The notes beneath the pieces were generated by a model. The model searched no databases. It had not been told where the DNA came from and saw only the letters and a list, made by a program, of their open reading frames with translations. DNA of 21,273 nucleotides from Muribaculum sp. (lineage in GTDB: Bacteria; Bacillota; Clostridia; Lachnospirales; Lachnospiraceae). This document shows, one piece after another, positions 6,686 to 14,929 of the stretch; position 1 is the stretch's first letter, and each line of letters starts with the position of its first letter. The DNA is taken from positions 1-21,273 of the forward strand of contig JAMPHH010000058.1 in assembly GCA_023663505.1 (NCBI GenBank), given 5' to 3'. The translations under genes were made by a program, and so were the position numbers.

Positions 6686-8115
6686 AAATCAATATCCTCA
6701 TCATAGTCCTCCGAAAGCGGCAGGGAGAAGATAAACTCGCTTCCCACGCCCTCCGTGCTGATCACATTGATATTCTCGTTGTGAGCGTTAATGATCTCCT
6801 TCACGATGGACAGACCAAGCCCCGTGCCCTTCTTGTCCTTGCCCCGGGAGAGGTCTGACTTGTAGAATCTGTCCCAGATCAGCTTTAAATCATCTTTGGG
6901 AATGCCGATGCCCGTGTCCTTTATGGAGACAAACAGTTTGCTGTTTTTCTCATAGGTCTCTATTTTGATGACGGAATCATGGTGGCTGAATTTGATGGCG
7001 TTGTCCGTCAGGTTGTATAGCACCTGTTGGATTTTATCCATATCCGCATTGACAAACATCTCGTCTCCCGTGAGAACCACTTCGATGGCGAGCGTTTTCT
7101 CGCGGCAGATTCCCTCGAAGGCAGCCGCTGTGCGGCGAATGATCTGATTGATGTCAAAATCCGATCTGTCCAGAAGAATCCCCTTGGTGTTGAGGTTATT
7201 TAGCACCAAAAGACTGTTGGTAAGCTTGGTCAGGCGGTCGGTCTCGTTCAGCACAATGTTCAGATATTTCTCATGCAGCTCCGCCGGAATCGTGCCGTCC
7301 AGCATGGCCTCCAGATAGCCGTGAATGGAGGTCAGCGGAGAGCGGAAGTCATGGGAGACATTGGCGACAAACTTCTTCTGGTCGTCCTCGGAGCGGGCAA
7401 TCTCGCTTGACATATAGTTCAGGCAGGCTGCCAGATAGCCGATCTCGTCCTCGCTGTCCACCTGAAATTCATAGTGCATGTTGCCTGAGGCATACTGCTC
7501 CGTGGCATGGGTAATCTTTCGCAGGGGCATGTAAACCATCTCCGTGAAAAAGATCAATATGATGCCTGACAGAAGGAACAGGATAACCATTGTGATATAG
7601 GATATATTCAAGAGATTGTTGCAGGACGCGTCAATGGCTGTCATATCACAAATGATCACCACATATCCCTTCACCTTATAGTCGGAGGTGATGGGGGCGA
7701 ACACGCTGAGCACGTCGTACTCAAAATTGTCAAAGAAATGATCCACCGTGTAGTAGGAGCCTCTTGTGACCGTGGGGTCAAAGTTCTCAATCATCACCAC
7801 ATCTTCGACATTGATGGGAGTCTCCGTGTCGAGCACCAGTCGTCCGGAGGGGTTGATAATACAGATGCCGCTGTCCAGATAGACTGCCAATGCGTCCAGC
7901 TGTGCCTTAACCTCCTCCAAACTGTTCTCACTGGTATAGAGACCGCTTGCATAGCTCTGGGCGATCAGCATAGCCTCCGAGTAGAGGTTCTCCGCCTTCT
8001 CCCGCACCAACTGCTCCTTGGTCATACTGGGTACAAAAGTGGTCACGATGATAAAGCCAAACATAAAAAAAATAAAATATGCAAGTACGAATTTGAGATA
8101 CAGGGTTTTCTTCAT
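6682..8115 (-). CDS. Membrane sensor histidine kinase (HAMP, HisKA, HATPase)
   Basis: The 477-aa kinase has TM1 (about 7-28), an extracytoplasmic sensor region (about 30-168), TM2 (about 170-192), HAMP (about 190-243) and the kinase core. The H-box is FVANVSHDFRSPLTSI with phospho-acceptor His255. The N-box is NLTDNAIKFS (368-377), G1 is DTGIGIP (400-406) and G2 is GTGLGLS (430-436). It should phosphorylate the response regulator encoded just upstream. The preferred start is the ATG at 8115, with AGGA 7 nt before it and 2 nt after the regulator stop; a TTG at 8121 is in frame but lacks support. The sensor region has no family I recognise, so the signal is unknown. A very acidic C-terminus (SEDYDEDIDL) ends the protein. 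Confidence 0.93.
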   Translation of the reverse strand: MKKTLYLKFVLAYFIFFMFGFIIVTTFVPSMTKEQLVREKAENLYSEAMLIAQSYASGLYTSENSLEEVKAQLDALAVYLDSGICIINPSGRLVLDTETPINVEDVVMIENFDPTVTRGSYYTVDHFFDNFEYDVLSVFAPITSDYKVKGYVVIICDMTAIDASCNNLLNISYITMVILFLLSGIILIFFTEMVYMPLRKITHATEQYASGNMHYEFQVDSEDEIGYLAACLNYMSSEIARSEDDQKKFVANVSHDFRSPLTSIHGYLEAMLDGTIPAELHEKYLNIVLNETDRLTKLTNSLLVLNNLNTKGILLDRSDFDINQIIRRTAAAFEGICREKTLAIEVVLTGDEMFVNADMDKIQQVLYNLTDNAIKFSHHDSVIKIETYEKNSKLFVSIKDTGIGIPKDDLKLIWDRFYKSDLSRGKDKKGTGLGLSIVKEIINAHNENINVISTEGVGSEFIFSLPLSEDYDEDIDL

Positions 8116-8117
8116 AA

Positions 8118-8819
8118 TCAATTCCTAACTTCAAATTTGTAGCCAATGCCCCAGATGGTCGAAATCTTCCAGTTGGCATGATCCTTGATCTTCTCTCTCA
8201 GACGCTTGATATGGACGTCCACGGTGCGGGTGTCGCCGATATATTCATAGCCCCATATCTGGTCTAAGAGCTGTTCTCTGGTGAATACGTGATTAGGGGA
8301 CGCCGCCAGAAAATACAAAAGCTCTAATTCCTTGGGAGGCATATCCACCGTCTCCCCCATATACATCACGGAGTAGTTGGTGAGGTTGATGGAGAGATCC
8401 TGATAGTTGACACATTTGTCATTTTGGCTCTCCGTCACGGCGGCAGCAGGTTTATAACGGCGCAGCACCGCCTTGACGCGCGCCACAAGCTCCTTGGAGT
8501 CAAAGGGCTTTTCAATATAATCGTCCGCACCCAGCTCCAACCCCAATACCTTGTCAAACACCTCGCCCTTGGCGGAGAGCATAATGATGGGCACGGTGTA
8601 TTTAGTGCGTATCTCCCTGCATACCTGATAACCGTCAATGCCCGGGAGCATCAGATCCAACAGAATGAGATTGGGAGTGAAGTCCTCATAGGCGGGAAGC
8701 ACGGACTCCCCGTCATTGACAATCTTGGTTTCGTAGCATTCCTTGGTCAGATAGAGGGATATCAGCTCTGCGATGTTGTTGTCATCATCTACAATGAGAA
8801 TTTTCTGTTTGTTTGCCAT
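8118..8819 (-). CDS. OmpR/PhoP-family response regulator
   Basis: The 233-aa regulator has a receiver domain (acidic pocket D11-D12, phospho-acceptor D55 in LILLDLMLPG, S82, K104 in EKPF) and a C-terminal winged-helix DNA-binding domain (about 132-233; PPKELELLYFLA, TVDVHIKRLREKI, TIWGIGYKF). It is the partner of the kinase that follows 2 nt later. The start is the ATG at 8819, with AAAGGAA 7 nt upstream; a TTG at 8837 would add six residues without a site. The gene begins 25 nt after mutS2 ends, so it may share the mutS2 transcript, though a separate promoter inside mutS2 cannot be excluded. No regulon can be read from the window. Confidence 0.94.
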   Translation of the reverse strand: MANKQKILIVDDDNNIAELISLYLTKECYETKIVNDGESVLPAYEDFTPNLILLDLMLPGIDGYQVCREIRTKYTVPIIMLSAKGEVFDKVLGLELGADDYIEKPFDSKELVARVKAVLRRYKPAAAVTESQNDKCVNYQDLSINLTNYSVMYMGETVDMPPKELELLYFLAASPNHVFTREQLLDQIWGYEYIGDTRTVDVHIKRLREKIKDHANWKISTIWGIGYKFEVRN

Positions 8820-8844
8820 TAGTATTCCTTTCTGCAAAATCGCT

Positions 8845-11241
8845 TTATTTAAAGGTTACGATTGTCACGCCGGCGTCGCCCTCGCCGTACTCTCCAAGAC
8901 GATATTCCTTTACATATCTCAATTTCTTCAGGTGATTGTGAACGGCTTGTCTGAGAGCTCCCGTTCCCTTTCCGTGGACGACCCGCACACTGGGCAGATG
9001 TGCCAGATATGCGTCGTCCAGATATTTATCAAGCTCCGCCAGAGCCTCGTCCACGGTGCGCCCTAAGAGGTTGATCTCCGTGGAGACAGACAGGGATTTG
9101 GACATTTTCATGCCGGAGGAGGCGTTACGCTTGCCGCTGTATCCCGGAGCGGTAATGCTCTCCTCCTGCAAAACGGCAATGTCGCTTATATTGGTCTGTG
9201 TGCGCATGATACCGCATTGGACGAACAGATTGCCCTTCGCGTCAGGCAGGGAGCTGACCGTGCCCTTTAGTCCCATGGAAATGATTCTCACGCTGTCGCC
9301 CTTTTTGAGCTTTTTCGGGTCAAGGGCTTTGGCGGCGTTTTTCTGCCCTTTTTCCTTGGGGCTTTGCAGGCTGAGGTGTTCGTTCTTCTCGTTGATCTTG
9401 TCGCGTACCTGCTGCCTTTTGCGCTCCAACTCCTTCATGTCCGCGCCAGAGGAAGCAGCCTTGTTGAAGTCGCGGATAGTCTCGTCCGCAACCTCCTTTG
9501 CCTCCTGCAGGATCTCCCTTGCCCGCTCGTTGGCTTCCCTTAAAATGCGATCCTTTGCCTGATCGAGCTTTTCATTTTTTTGGCGAAGCTGTTCCTCCAA
9601 GGTGCGGATACGTTCCTTGTATTCCGTGATCTCCCTGCGCTCGTTCTCAATCGTGACACGGCTCTGCTCCAAATCAGCGATCACATCTTCAAAGCTTTCG
9701 TCCTCCTTGCCGATCTGTTCCCTTGCGGCATTGATGATCTCGTCGGGAAGCCCCAGCTTAGAGGAGATGGCAAAGGCATTGCTCTTGCCGGGGATACCGA
9801 TCAGCAGGCGGTAGGTGGGACGCAGGGTCTCCACGCTGAATTCACAGCAGGCATTCTCCACAAAATCCGTGGAGAGCGCATAGATTTTCAACTCACTGTA
9901 ATGAGTGGTCGCCATAGTGCGGATACCTCTGTCATGAAGGTGATTTAAAATAGCGATGGCAAGCGCGGCGCCCTCGGTGGGATCCGTGCCCGCTCCAAGC
10001 TCGTCAAAAAGACATAGGGAACGCTCGTCCGCATGCTTTAAAATATGCACGATACTGGTCATATGTGAGGAAAATGTGGACAAGCTCTGCTCGATGCTCT
10101 GCTCATCTCCAATATCCGCGTAAACCTCCGTGAACACCGACAGCTCCGACCTGTCCATCGCAGGAATATGAAGCCCTGCCTGTCCCATCAGCACAAAGAG
10201 TCCCACGGTTTTCAGGGAGACTGTCTTGCCGCCCGTGTTGGGACCCGTGACGATCAGCAGGTCAAAATCCCTGCCCAGATGGATATCCGTGGGTACAACC
10301 TTTTTCTTGTCCAAAAGGGGGTGACGTCCCTTGCGAATATTGATGTAACGCTTTCTGTTAAATAGAGGCTCCGTGGCATTTTGCTCCATGGCAAGCTTTC
10401 CCTTTGCAAAAATAAAATCTAACAGCGTCATCATTTTCTGATTGGCGGCAAGCTCCTCCGTGTGTTCCCCCGCCTGTGCGCTGAGGTCAGCGAGAATCGA
10501 TTCGATCTCCGCCTGCTCCTGCAGGTCGAGCTCCTTTAACTGATTGTTCAGATTTACCACGGCAGCAGGCTCGATGAAAAATGTGGAGCCTGTGGAGGAT
10601 TGATCATGAACCATGCCGTTTACCTGTCCCTTGTATTCCGCCTTGACAGGAATGCAGTAACGGTTGTCCCGCATGGTGATCACTGCGTCCTGAAGATAGG
10701 TGCGATAGGAACCGTTCAGCATTGAGGTCAGCTGGGAATGAATCTTCTCATTGGTGGAAAGCTTACTTCTGCGGATACTTTTCAGCTTTGGGCTGGCGTC
10801 GTCCGCAATCTCCTCCTCGGAGAGAATACAGCGGTTGATCTCATTGGCAAGGGCGGTTAAAGGGGTCAGCTGTTCAAAGTAAGCGTCCAGACTATCCTGC
10901 GGAGCGTCCTCCCGCTCCCTCCGCCCATAGGTTTTAATGCGGCTCACATTGTCAAGCAATGCGGCGATTTTTAAGAGCTCCGTGATGGATAGGCTGCTCC
11001 CGATCTCAAGGGATTTGATGGAGAAGCCCAAATCCCTGTTGCTGCCAAAGGAGGTGCTGCCCCGTTGAAAAAGCCGTGCCAACGCGTCCTTCGTCTCCCG
11101 TTGGTTTTGGCGGATCTCCTCCAAATTAGTGGAGGGCACAAGCTCACTGCACAGCCTCTTGGCAGGCTCGGAGTCCGCTTTCTCCACAAGCATCTGTATG
11201 ATTTTGTCATATTCTAAGGTTTTTAAAACTTTCTGATTCAT
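8845..11241 (-). CDS. MutS2 family protein (ATPase with Smr domain)
   Basis: The 798-aa protein is a MutS2, distinct from mismatch-repair MutS. In the family it acts on branched recombination intermediates and, in some Firmicutes, on collided ribosomes. Visible parts are the N-terminal core/lever region (1-300), Walker A GPNTGGKT (333-340), a signature loop STFSSHM (388-394), Walker B CLFDELGAGTD (410-420), a long charged coiled coil (about 520-640), a KOW/beta-like segment (KKGDSVRIISMGLKGTV), and a C-terminal Smr domain (about 725-798) with VRVVHGKGTGALR. The start at 11241 has GGGGG 7 nt upstream; upstream in-frame codons run through leader hairpins. It heads a run of same-strand genes leading into a two-component system. 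Its leader (11242-11424) is packed with inverted repeats. Confidence 0.96.
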   Translation of the reverse strand: MNQKVLKTLEYDKIIQMLVEKADSEPAKRLCSELVPSTNLEEIRQNQRETKDALARLFQRGSTSFGSNRDLGFSIKSLEIGSSLSITELLKIAALLDNVSRIKTYGRREREDAPQDSLDAYFEQLTPLTALANEINRCILSEEEIADDASPKLKSIRRSKLSTNEKIHSQLTSMLNGSYRTYLQDAVITMRDNRYCIPVKAEYKGQVNGMVHDQSSTGSTFFIEPAAVVNLNNQLKELDLQEQAEIESILADLSAQAGEHTEELAANQKMMTLLDFIFAKGKLAMEQNATEPLFNRKRYINIRKGRHPLLDKKKVVPTDIHLGRDFDLLIVTGPNTGGKTVSLKTVGLFVLMGQAGLHIPAMDRSELSVFTEVYADIGDEQSIEQSLSTFSSHMTSIVHILKHADERSLCLFDELGAGTDPTEGAALAIAILNHLHDRGIRTMATTHYSELKIYALSTDFVENACCEFSVETLRPTYRLLIGIPGKSNAFAISSKLGLPDEIINAAREQIGKEDESFEDVIADLEQSRVTIENERREITEYKERIRTLEEQLRQKNEKLDQAKDRILREANERAREILQEAKEVADETIRDFNKAASSGADMKELERKRQQVRDKINEKNEHLSLQSPKEKGQKNAAKALDPKKLKKGDSVRIISMGLKGTVSSLPDAKGNLFVQCGIMRTQTNISDIAVLQEESITAPGYSGKRNASSGMKMSKSLSVSTEINLLGRTVDEALAELDKYLDDAYLAHLPSVRVVHGKGTGALRQAVHNHLKKLRYVKEYRLGEYGEGDAGVTIVTFK

Positions 11242-11260
11242 ACTTATACCCCCGCATATC

Positions 11261-11332
11261 GCAGGCTTATGCCTGCAATACAACAGTCTTATAGACTGCA
11301 CCAATAAATAGTTTGAAAATGTATTTTCAAAC
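11261..11332. repeat. Stack of three hairpins in the mutS2 leader
   Basis: Three perfect inverted repeats follow one another: GCAGGC-TTAT-GCCTGC (11261-11276), CAGTCT-TAT-AGACTG (11284-11298), and GTTTGAAAAT (11311-11320) with ATTTTCAAAC (11323-11332). They lie 20 to 90 nt before the mutS2 start in its transcript. None has a clear U-tract, so they are not obvious terminators; an effect on leader stability or translation is possible. Confidence 0.6.
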
Positions 11333-11359
11333 TTGTTATCTCTCGACTACTGCAATTGA

Positions 11360-11427
11360 TGAGTCAAGTCAACGAAGTTGACTTTGTTAACGAAGTTGAC
11401 TTTGTTAACGAAGTTGATGTTGACTCA
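11360..11427. repeat. 18-bp tandem palindromic repeat (three units) inside a larger inverted repeat
   Basis: Three units of about 18 bp start at 11368, 11386 and 11404; each contains AACGAAGTTGA, itself a small palindrome. Outer arms TGAGTCAA (11360-11367) and TTGACTCA (11420-11427) enclose the set. The 19-mer AAGTCAACGAAGTTGACTT at 11366-11384 is the exact reverse complement of 2310-2328. Units abut with no spacers, so this is not a CRISPR array. Confidence 0.7.
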
Positions 11428-13095
11428 ATAGCGCAGGTTCACAAAGTTATTGTTATACTCATGAATATATTCGTAATAGCTTTCTGTATCCTGACTTATT
11501 TTAAAGCTGCTTGTCACCCAACCCGCATTGGAAAGGTGCAGGAAAGCGACAAGCGCCAGAAGCACAAATACAGACAGATAAACTCTTTTTTCCTTCCAAT
11601 TCTGTATCAATATCCGATACCCCATGAAGGAATAGGGAATCAGGAATAGCAGATACGGGGCGACATACCTTGCCTTCGCTTCCCAAAACATCCAGAACGC
11701 AAAAGCCCCCATGAATAAAAGTCCCCAAAGAAGCTGCTTATAATCCGCGGCCTGCTCATGTAAAAAATACATTAAGATTCCAAAAAGCAGGACAGACTGT
11801 GCAATGTCAAGATACCATATCGCCAAAATATTGATCTTGCCGCCATCGTTGATGGTGGATTTGACAAAGCTGCTCAGCTCCTTTGCCGTGTTGCGGAAGT
11901 TCTGCACATGGAAGCATTCCATAGTGGGGTTATTCCACTCTGACGCCAGTTTTTTATTGTAGAATTCCCATGCATAATCGGGATGCTCTACAAAGTAACT
12001 CAAGGACTCCCTTAACGCGGCTTTGGACTCGGCGGCGGTTTTGTCCGTGTCATAGTTATTGCGCTCGAAAACCTCCGCATTATAATTATTGTACCATCCG
12101 GGCGCTTTATCGCTCTCTTGCGCACCCATGGCAAGATGCGCCCATTTGCTGTTGCCGGTGGGCATGTCCAATCCCGAGAGCTGACTGAGGATCACGTCGG
12201 GCAATCGGATTCCCGCCAAAACGATTAGCAAAAATACCGCCAGACCAAGCAAGCCGCGGAGTAGCTTTGCCTTCTCCCTGCTTGACAGCAGCTTCATAGT
12301 TAGCAAAACCAATATTCCCACGAACAGAATCGCACAATTTTGCTTAAAACAAATGGCAAGAAACAGGCAAATTCCGGAATATATGAGATTGCGGAGCCTG
12401 TCATAATTTACATATTTGACGGCATGAAAAATGGCAAGCGCGCCCCAGCCGTAGCCAATCAAATCCCCGTACATACACATGGTAAGGAACGCATAAGGGA
12501 CATAGAGGATCAGCATGATCCCCTGCAGGTTTACCAGAGCTTTATCCGCAAACATCATCCTCAAGGTGGCGTAGAGACTCAGGATCGTGATGATATAAAA
12601 TACAATGCAGAGCATCGGAAAAAGGTAAAAGCTCTGACCGACGGAGAAGAATCTGAGTATTCCGGCAATCAGCAGGACCGTGCCGCTTTGAAAGGGCCAC
12701 ATATAGCAATAGCCGCCGGGCTCCCACTGTGAAAAGTTGCCCTCAAGCAGCTCCAAGGCGCAACGGTACATCCATTCCGCGTCACCATAGTACCAAAATA
12801 CTGTCTGCGTCACCCACCAGATCAAAAAGCAAAACACAAGGAATGTCAAGGCGCCGAATAAGATATGTCCATATTGGGCAAGCAGGCTCCATATGCGCTC
12901 TTTTAGCAGGATCAAGGCAAATAATGCAAAAAGAAGAATCCCGATCATCTGCACAAGGGCATTGTTGCTTACAAAAAAAGTTTTCTCCTCTACCCTCTGT
13001 ATATTACATAGTGTAAACAGACCCTGTAAAAAGAGATACCCTGTCAATATAACGCAAAAGAACCTGATGAATTTATTATATATTTTCTCCGCCAT
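11425..13095 (-). CDS. Polytopic membrane protein, probable GT-C-type glycosyltransferase
   Basis: The 556-aa protein has about ten or more hydrophobic segments spread along its length. The loop after the early membrane segments contains GDAEWMY (residues 104-110) followed by ALELLEGNF and YCYMWPFQSG. An acidic loop of this kind is typical of lipid-phosphate-sugar-dependent GT-C transferases. A long hydrophilic segment (about residues 310-420, GWYNNYNAEVFERNNYDTDK onward) would be extracytoplasmic. The substrate is unknown. The start at 13095 has GAGGG about 7 nt upstream. The protein shares a motif order with the divergent gene at 13290 (acidic loop, W-P/N-x-x-G, MYGD or FYSD, MG-x-G segment, FW-EA segment), which suggests paralogues. 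The GT-C assignment is inference from layout; O-antigen ligase-like or other polytopic families are alternatives. Confidence 0.65.
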   Translation of the reverse strand: MAEKIYNKFIRFFCVILTGYLFLQGLFTLCNIQRVEEKTFFVSNNALVQMIGILLFALFALILLKERIWSLLAQYGHILFGALTFLVFCFLIWWVTQTVFWYYGDAEWMYRCALELLEGNFSQWEPGGYCYMWPFQSGTVLLIAGILRFFSVGQSFYLFPMLCIVFYIITILSLYATLRMMFADKALVNLQGIMLILYVPYAFLTMCMYGDLIGYGWGALAIFHAVKYVNYDRLRNLIYSGICLFLAICFKQNCAILFVGILVLLTMKLLSSREKAKLLRGLLGLAVFLLIVLAGIRLPDVILSQLSGLDMPTGNSKWAHLAMGAQESDKAPGWYNNYNAEVFERNNYDTDKTAAESKAALRESLSYFVEHPDYAWEFYNKKLASEWNNPTMECFHVQNFRNTAKELSSFVKSTINDGGKINILAIWYLDIAQSVLLFGILMYFLHEQAADYKQLLWGLLFMGAFAFWMFWEAKARYVAPYLLFLIPYSFMGYRILIQNWKEKRVYLSVFVLLALVAFLHLSNAGWVTSSFKISQDTESYYEYIHEYNNNFVNLRY

Positions 13096-13132
13096 TTCGG
13101 TTCCCTCGCATGAAAGTGTCCGTCCTCCATGT

Positions 13133-13161
13133 AGTATACCATATTTTTAGAATCTGGAAAA
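13133..13161 (-). promoter_or_regulatory. Candidate promoter for the leftward membrane-protein gene
   Basis: On the minus strand a TATACT -10 (13133-13138) lies 17 nt from a weak TTTTCC -35 (13156-13161). The -10 overlaps a TACCATATT motif (13137-13145) that recurs next to the divergent promoter. Confidence 0.35.
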
Positions 13162-13186
13162 GGGTGGAATACTACTCTTTTTGTAA

Positions 13187-13214
13187 TTCGACATGGTATT
13201 TGGAGGTGTAATAT
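13187..13214 (+). promoter_or_regulatory. Candidate promoter for the rightward membrane-protein gene
   Basis: TTCGAC (-35, 13187-13192) and TAATAT (-10, 13209-13214) are 16 nt apart. The -10 runs into the left arm of the inverted repeat at 13210-13232. Confidence 0.35.
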
Positions 13215-13232
13215 GGTACAATATACCATATT
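13210..13232. promoter_or_regulatory. Operator-like inverted repeat AATATGGTA / TACCATATT
   Basis: Two perfect 9-bp arms (13210-13218 and 13224-13232) flank a 5-nt centre. A third copy of TACCATATT lies at 13137-13145 over the divergent -10, and a partial copy (CATGGTATT) starts near 13192. Placement over both predicted -10 boxes suggests a shared DNA-binding regulator; the regulator is not identified. Confidence 0.5.
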
Positions 13233-13289
13233 CATGGCAGGAAACGGCCGAATGTGTGGGTGTGTCGGAAATAGATGGGTGGAGTGATG

Positions 13290-14882
13290 ATGAAGCGAGT
13301 ATTTTATGGTGTTTTCTCCATAGGTTTGACTGCCATATTGATCACCGTGATCTTGAAGCCGCAAAATAACCTGATTCCCGCAAGGATGTTTATATATATG
13401 TTGGTCTGGGTTTTGATTCTGTGTGGTATCCGTTGGGGGATTGGGAGGGTGGAAAGCTTTCTTAGGAGCAGGCATGTCGATTTGGGGAGGTTTTCCCGCA
13501 GGGCTTTGCTCCTATATGTGGTCTTGTATGGCATTTTGCTATATGTGGTGAGTCTGATCCTTCGCAGCTATCCCGTCACGGATTACGGAAGTGTCTATGA
13601 GACGGCGTATCAGCTGGCGGTGGGAGAGACTGTGGAGGATTGGCAGTATTTTGGCATGTGGACCAACAATCTGGGTCCCCTGACCATATTGACATTTTGC
13701 ATGAAATTAGGGATTTTCTTAGGATTTTCTGACCCGTATTATCTTGTGTTGGCGATGAATGTGTTGCAAGTGACCTTGGTATTGGTATGTATTTTTTATC
13801 TTATGGGCAAGCTTGGGTCAGGGGGAGCGGCAGCACAATGGTTTGCCGTGGCGGTCTATTCGCTATGGACACCCATATGGGCATGTACCAACGCGTTTTA
13901 TTCCGATCAGTTAAGCTTTGGCGGGAGCATCATGGCGATCACTTTGCTGATCTATGGCTGCGGCGTCCAAGGCTTTAGAAGGTGGGGCGCCATCATGGGA
14001 GCGGGACTGATCTGGGGCGTCAGCATCGCGGCGAAGGCAACCTCTGCAATTGCTTTGGTGGCACTGATCTTTACCCTGATTATGGTGAGGGCTGCGAGAA
14101 TATGGAAGGAGCTTCTGACGTTCGGCGTGGTGATGGTGTTGACCGTGGGCTCTCTGTCAGCCGTCTCTGATTCCTATCCTTCCAAGGCGGAGGAGTATCG
14201 GCTGAAATTCCCGACGGAATATTGGATTGCCTTGGGACTGATGGGTGATGGCACCTACGGGGCAAATCTGGATTTTATTGAGGAATGTTATCTCAGTCCG
14301 AATGCGGATAGTAGGAGAGAGCTCTGCATTCAGAAGATTAGGGAGCATTGGGGGAATCTGTTTCAGGGGGAGCATTTGGCGGATAAGGCGTCTGTCAACT
14401 TTGGGGACGGCAGCATCAGCCCTACCTCGCATATATATCCCTATCGGGAAAGCCTGTTATGGCATTGGGTCTATTGGGACGGGGATTATTTTTGGAAATA
14501 CGCATGTCTTTCTACCGGATTTTTCTATGCAGTGCTACTATTGATGCTTGTGGGGGCTGCGATGCGGGCCCTTGGGTATGGGAATTCTCCGAAAGTCGAG
14601 ACTGCGGGAAAAAGGGCTTGCGCTGCAAACGATATAAACAATGGTTCATTAGCCGCTTATGATGACCGTGGCATGAGGGCAAATTTGACGTTCATGATCT
14701 ATCTCACCGTGTTTGGCGCGTTTTTGTTTCTCATGCTGTGGGAGGCTCAGAATAAACAGCTTTATAACCAAATTCCATGGATAACATTGGCTGCGGTCTG
14801 CGGATTGGAAAGTGTGGGGGAATGTGTTACAATAGGTCTGTATTCAAGGCAGGAAAAGGCAGGAATGCCGCCCGCACCATGA
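13290..14882 (+). CDS. Polytopic membrane protein, probable GT-C-type glycosyltransferase
   Basis: The product of about 530 aa is a multi-spanning membrane protein. After the early membrane segments a loop reads YPVTDYGSVYETAYQL, then YFGMWTNNLGPLTIL, matching the acidic-loop and W-x-N-N-x-G pattern of GT-C-like transferases common in Clostridia. Further on are NAFYSDQLSFGG, a KATSAIALVALIF segment and a hydrophilic extracytoplasmic region (about 305-400, ending with SPTSHIYPYRESLLWHW). It parallels the divergent gene at 11425-13095, so the pair are likely paralogues; the sugar donor and acceptor are unknown. I place the start at 13290, 5 nt after GGTGGAG; ATGs at 13287 and 13275 are in frame but too close to, or upstream of, that site. 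The HtrA-like gene follows after 47 nt and may share the transcript. Confidence 0.65.
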   Translation: MKRVFYGVFSIGLTAILITVILKPQNNLIPARMFIYMLVWVLILCGIRWGIGRVESFLRSRHVDLGRFSRRALLLYVVLYGILLYVVSLILRSYPVTDYGSVYETAYQLAVGETVEDWQYFGMWTNNLGPLTILTFCMKLGIFLGFSDPYYLVLAMNVLQVTLVLVCIFYLMGKLGSGGAAAQWFAVAVYSLWTPIWACTNAFYSDQLSFGGSIMAITLLIYGCGVQGFRRWGAIMGAGLIWGVSIAAKATSAIALVALIFTLIMVRAARIWKELLTFGVVMVLTVGSLSAVSDSYPSKAEEYRLKFPTEYWIALGLMGDGTYGANLDFIEECYLSPNADSRRELCIQKIREHWGNLFQGEHLADKASVNFGDGSISPTSHIYPYRESLLWHWVYWDGDYFWKYACLSTGFFYAVLLLMLVGAAMRALGYGNSPKVETAGKRACAANDINNGSLAAYDDRGMRANLTFMIYLTVFGAFLFLMLWEAQNKQLYNQIPWITLAAVCGLESVGECVTIGLYSRQEKAGMPPAP

Positions 14883-14929
14883 TGGGTTAGAATCATGGAT
14901 TATGGCGGTATCAAGAGGGAGGTTCGCGC

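Noticed and set aside
11311..11332. Intrinsic terminator for the gene ending at 11425
   Set aside because: The stem is strong but A/T-only through most of its length and lacks a following T-run on the minus strand, so termination is not supported.
11368..11421. Possible CRISPR array
   Set aside because: The 18-bp units abut without spacers, are imperfect, and no cas gene is near.
11356..11649. A plus-strand frame beginning with VNEVDF repeated three times
   Set aside because: The peptide repeat is only the 18-bp DNA repeat read through in one frame; the rest lies antisense to the membrane-protein gene.
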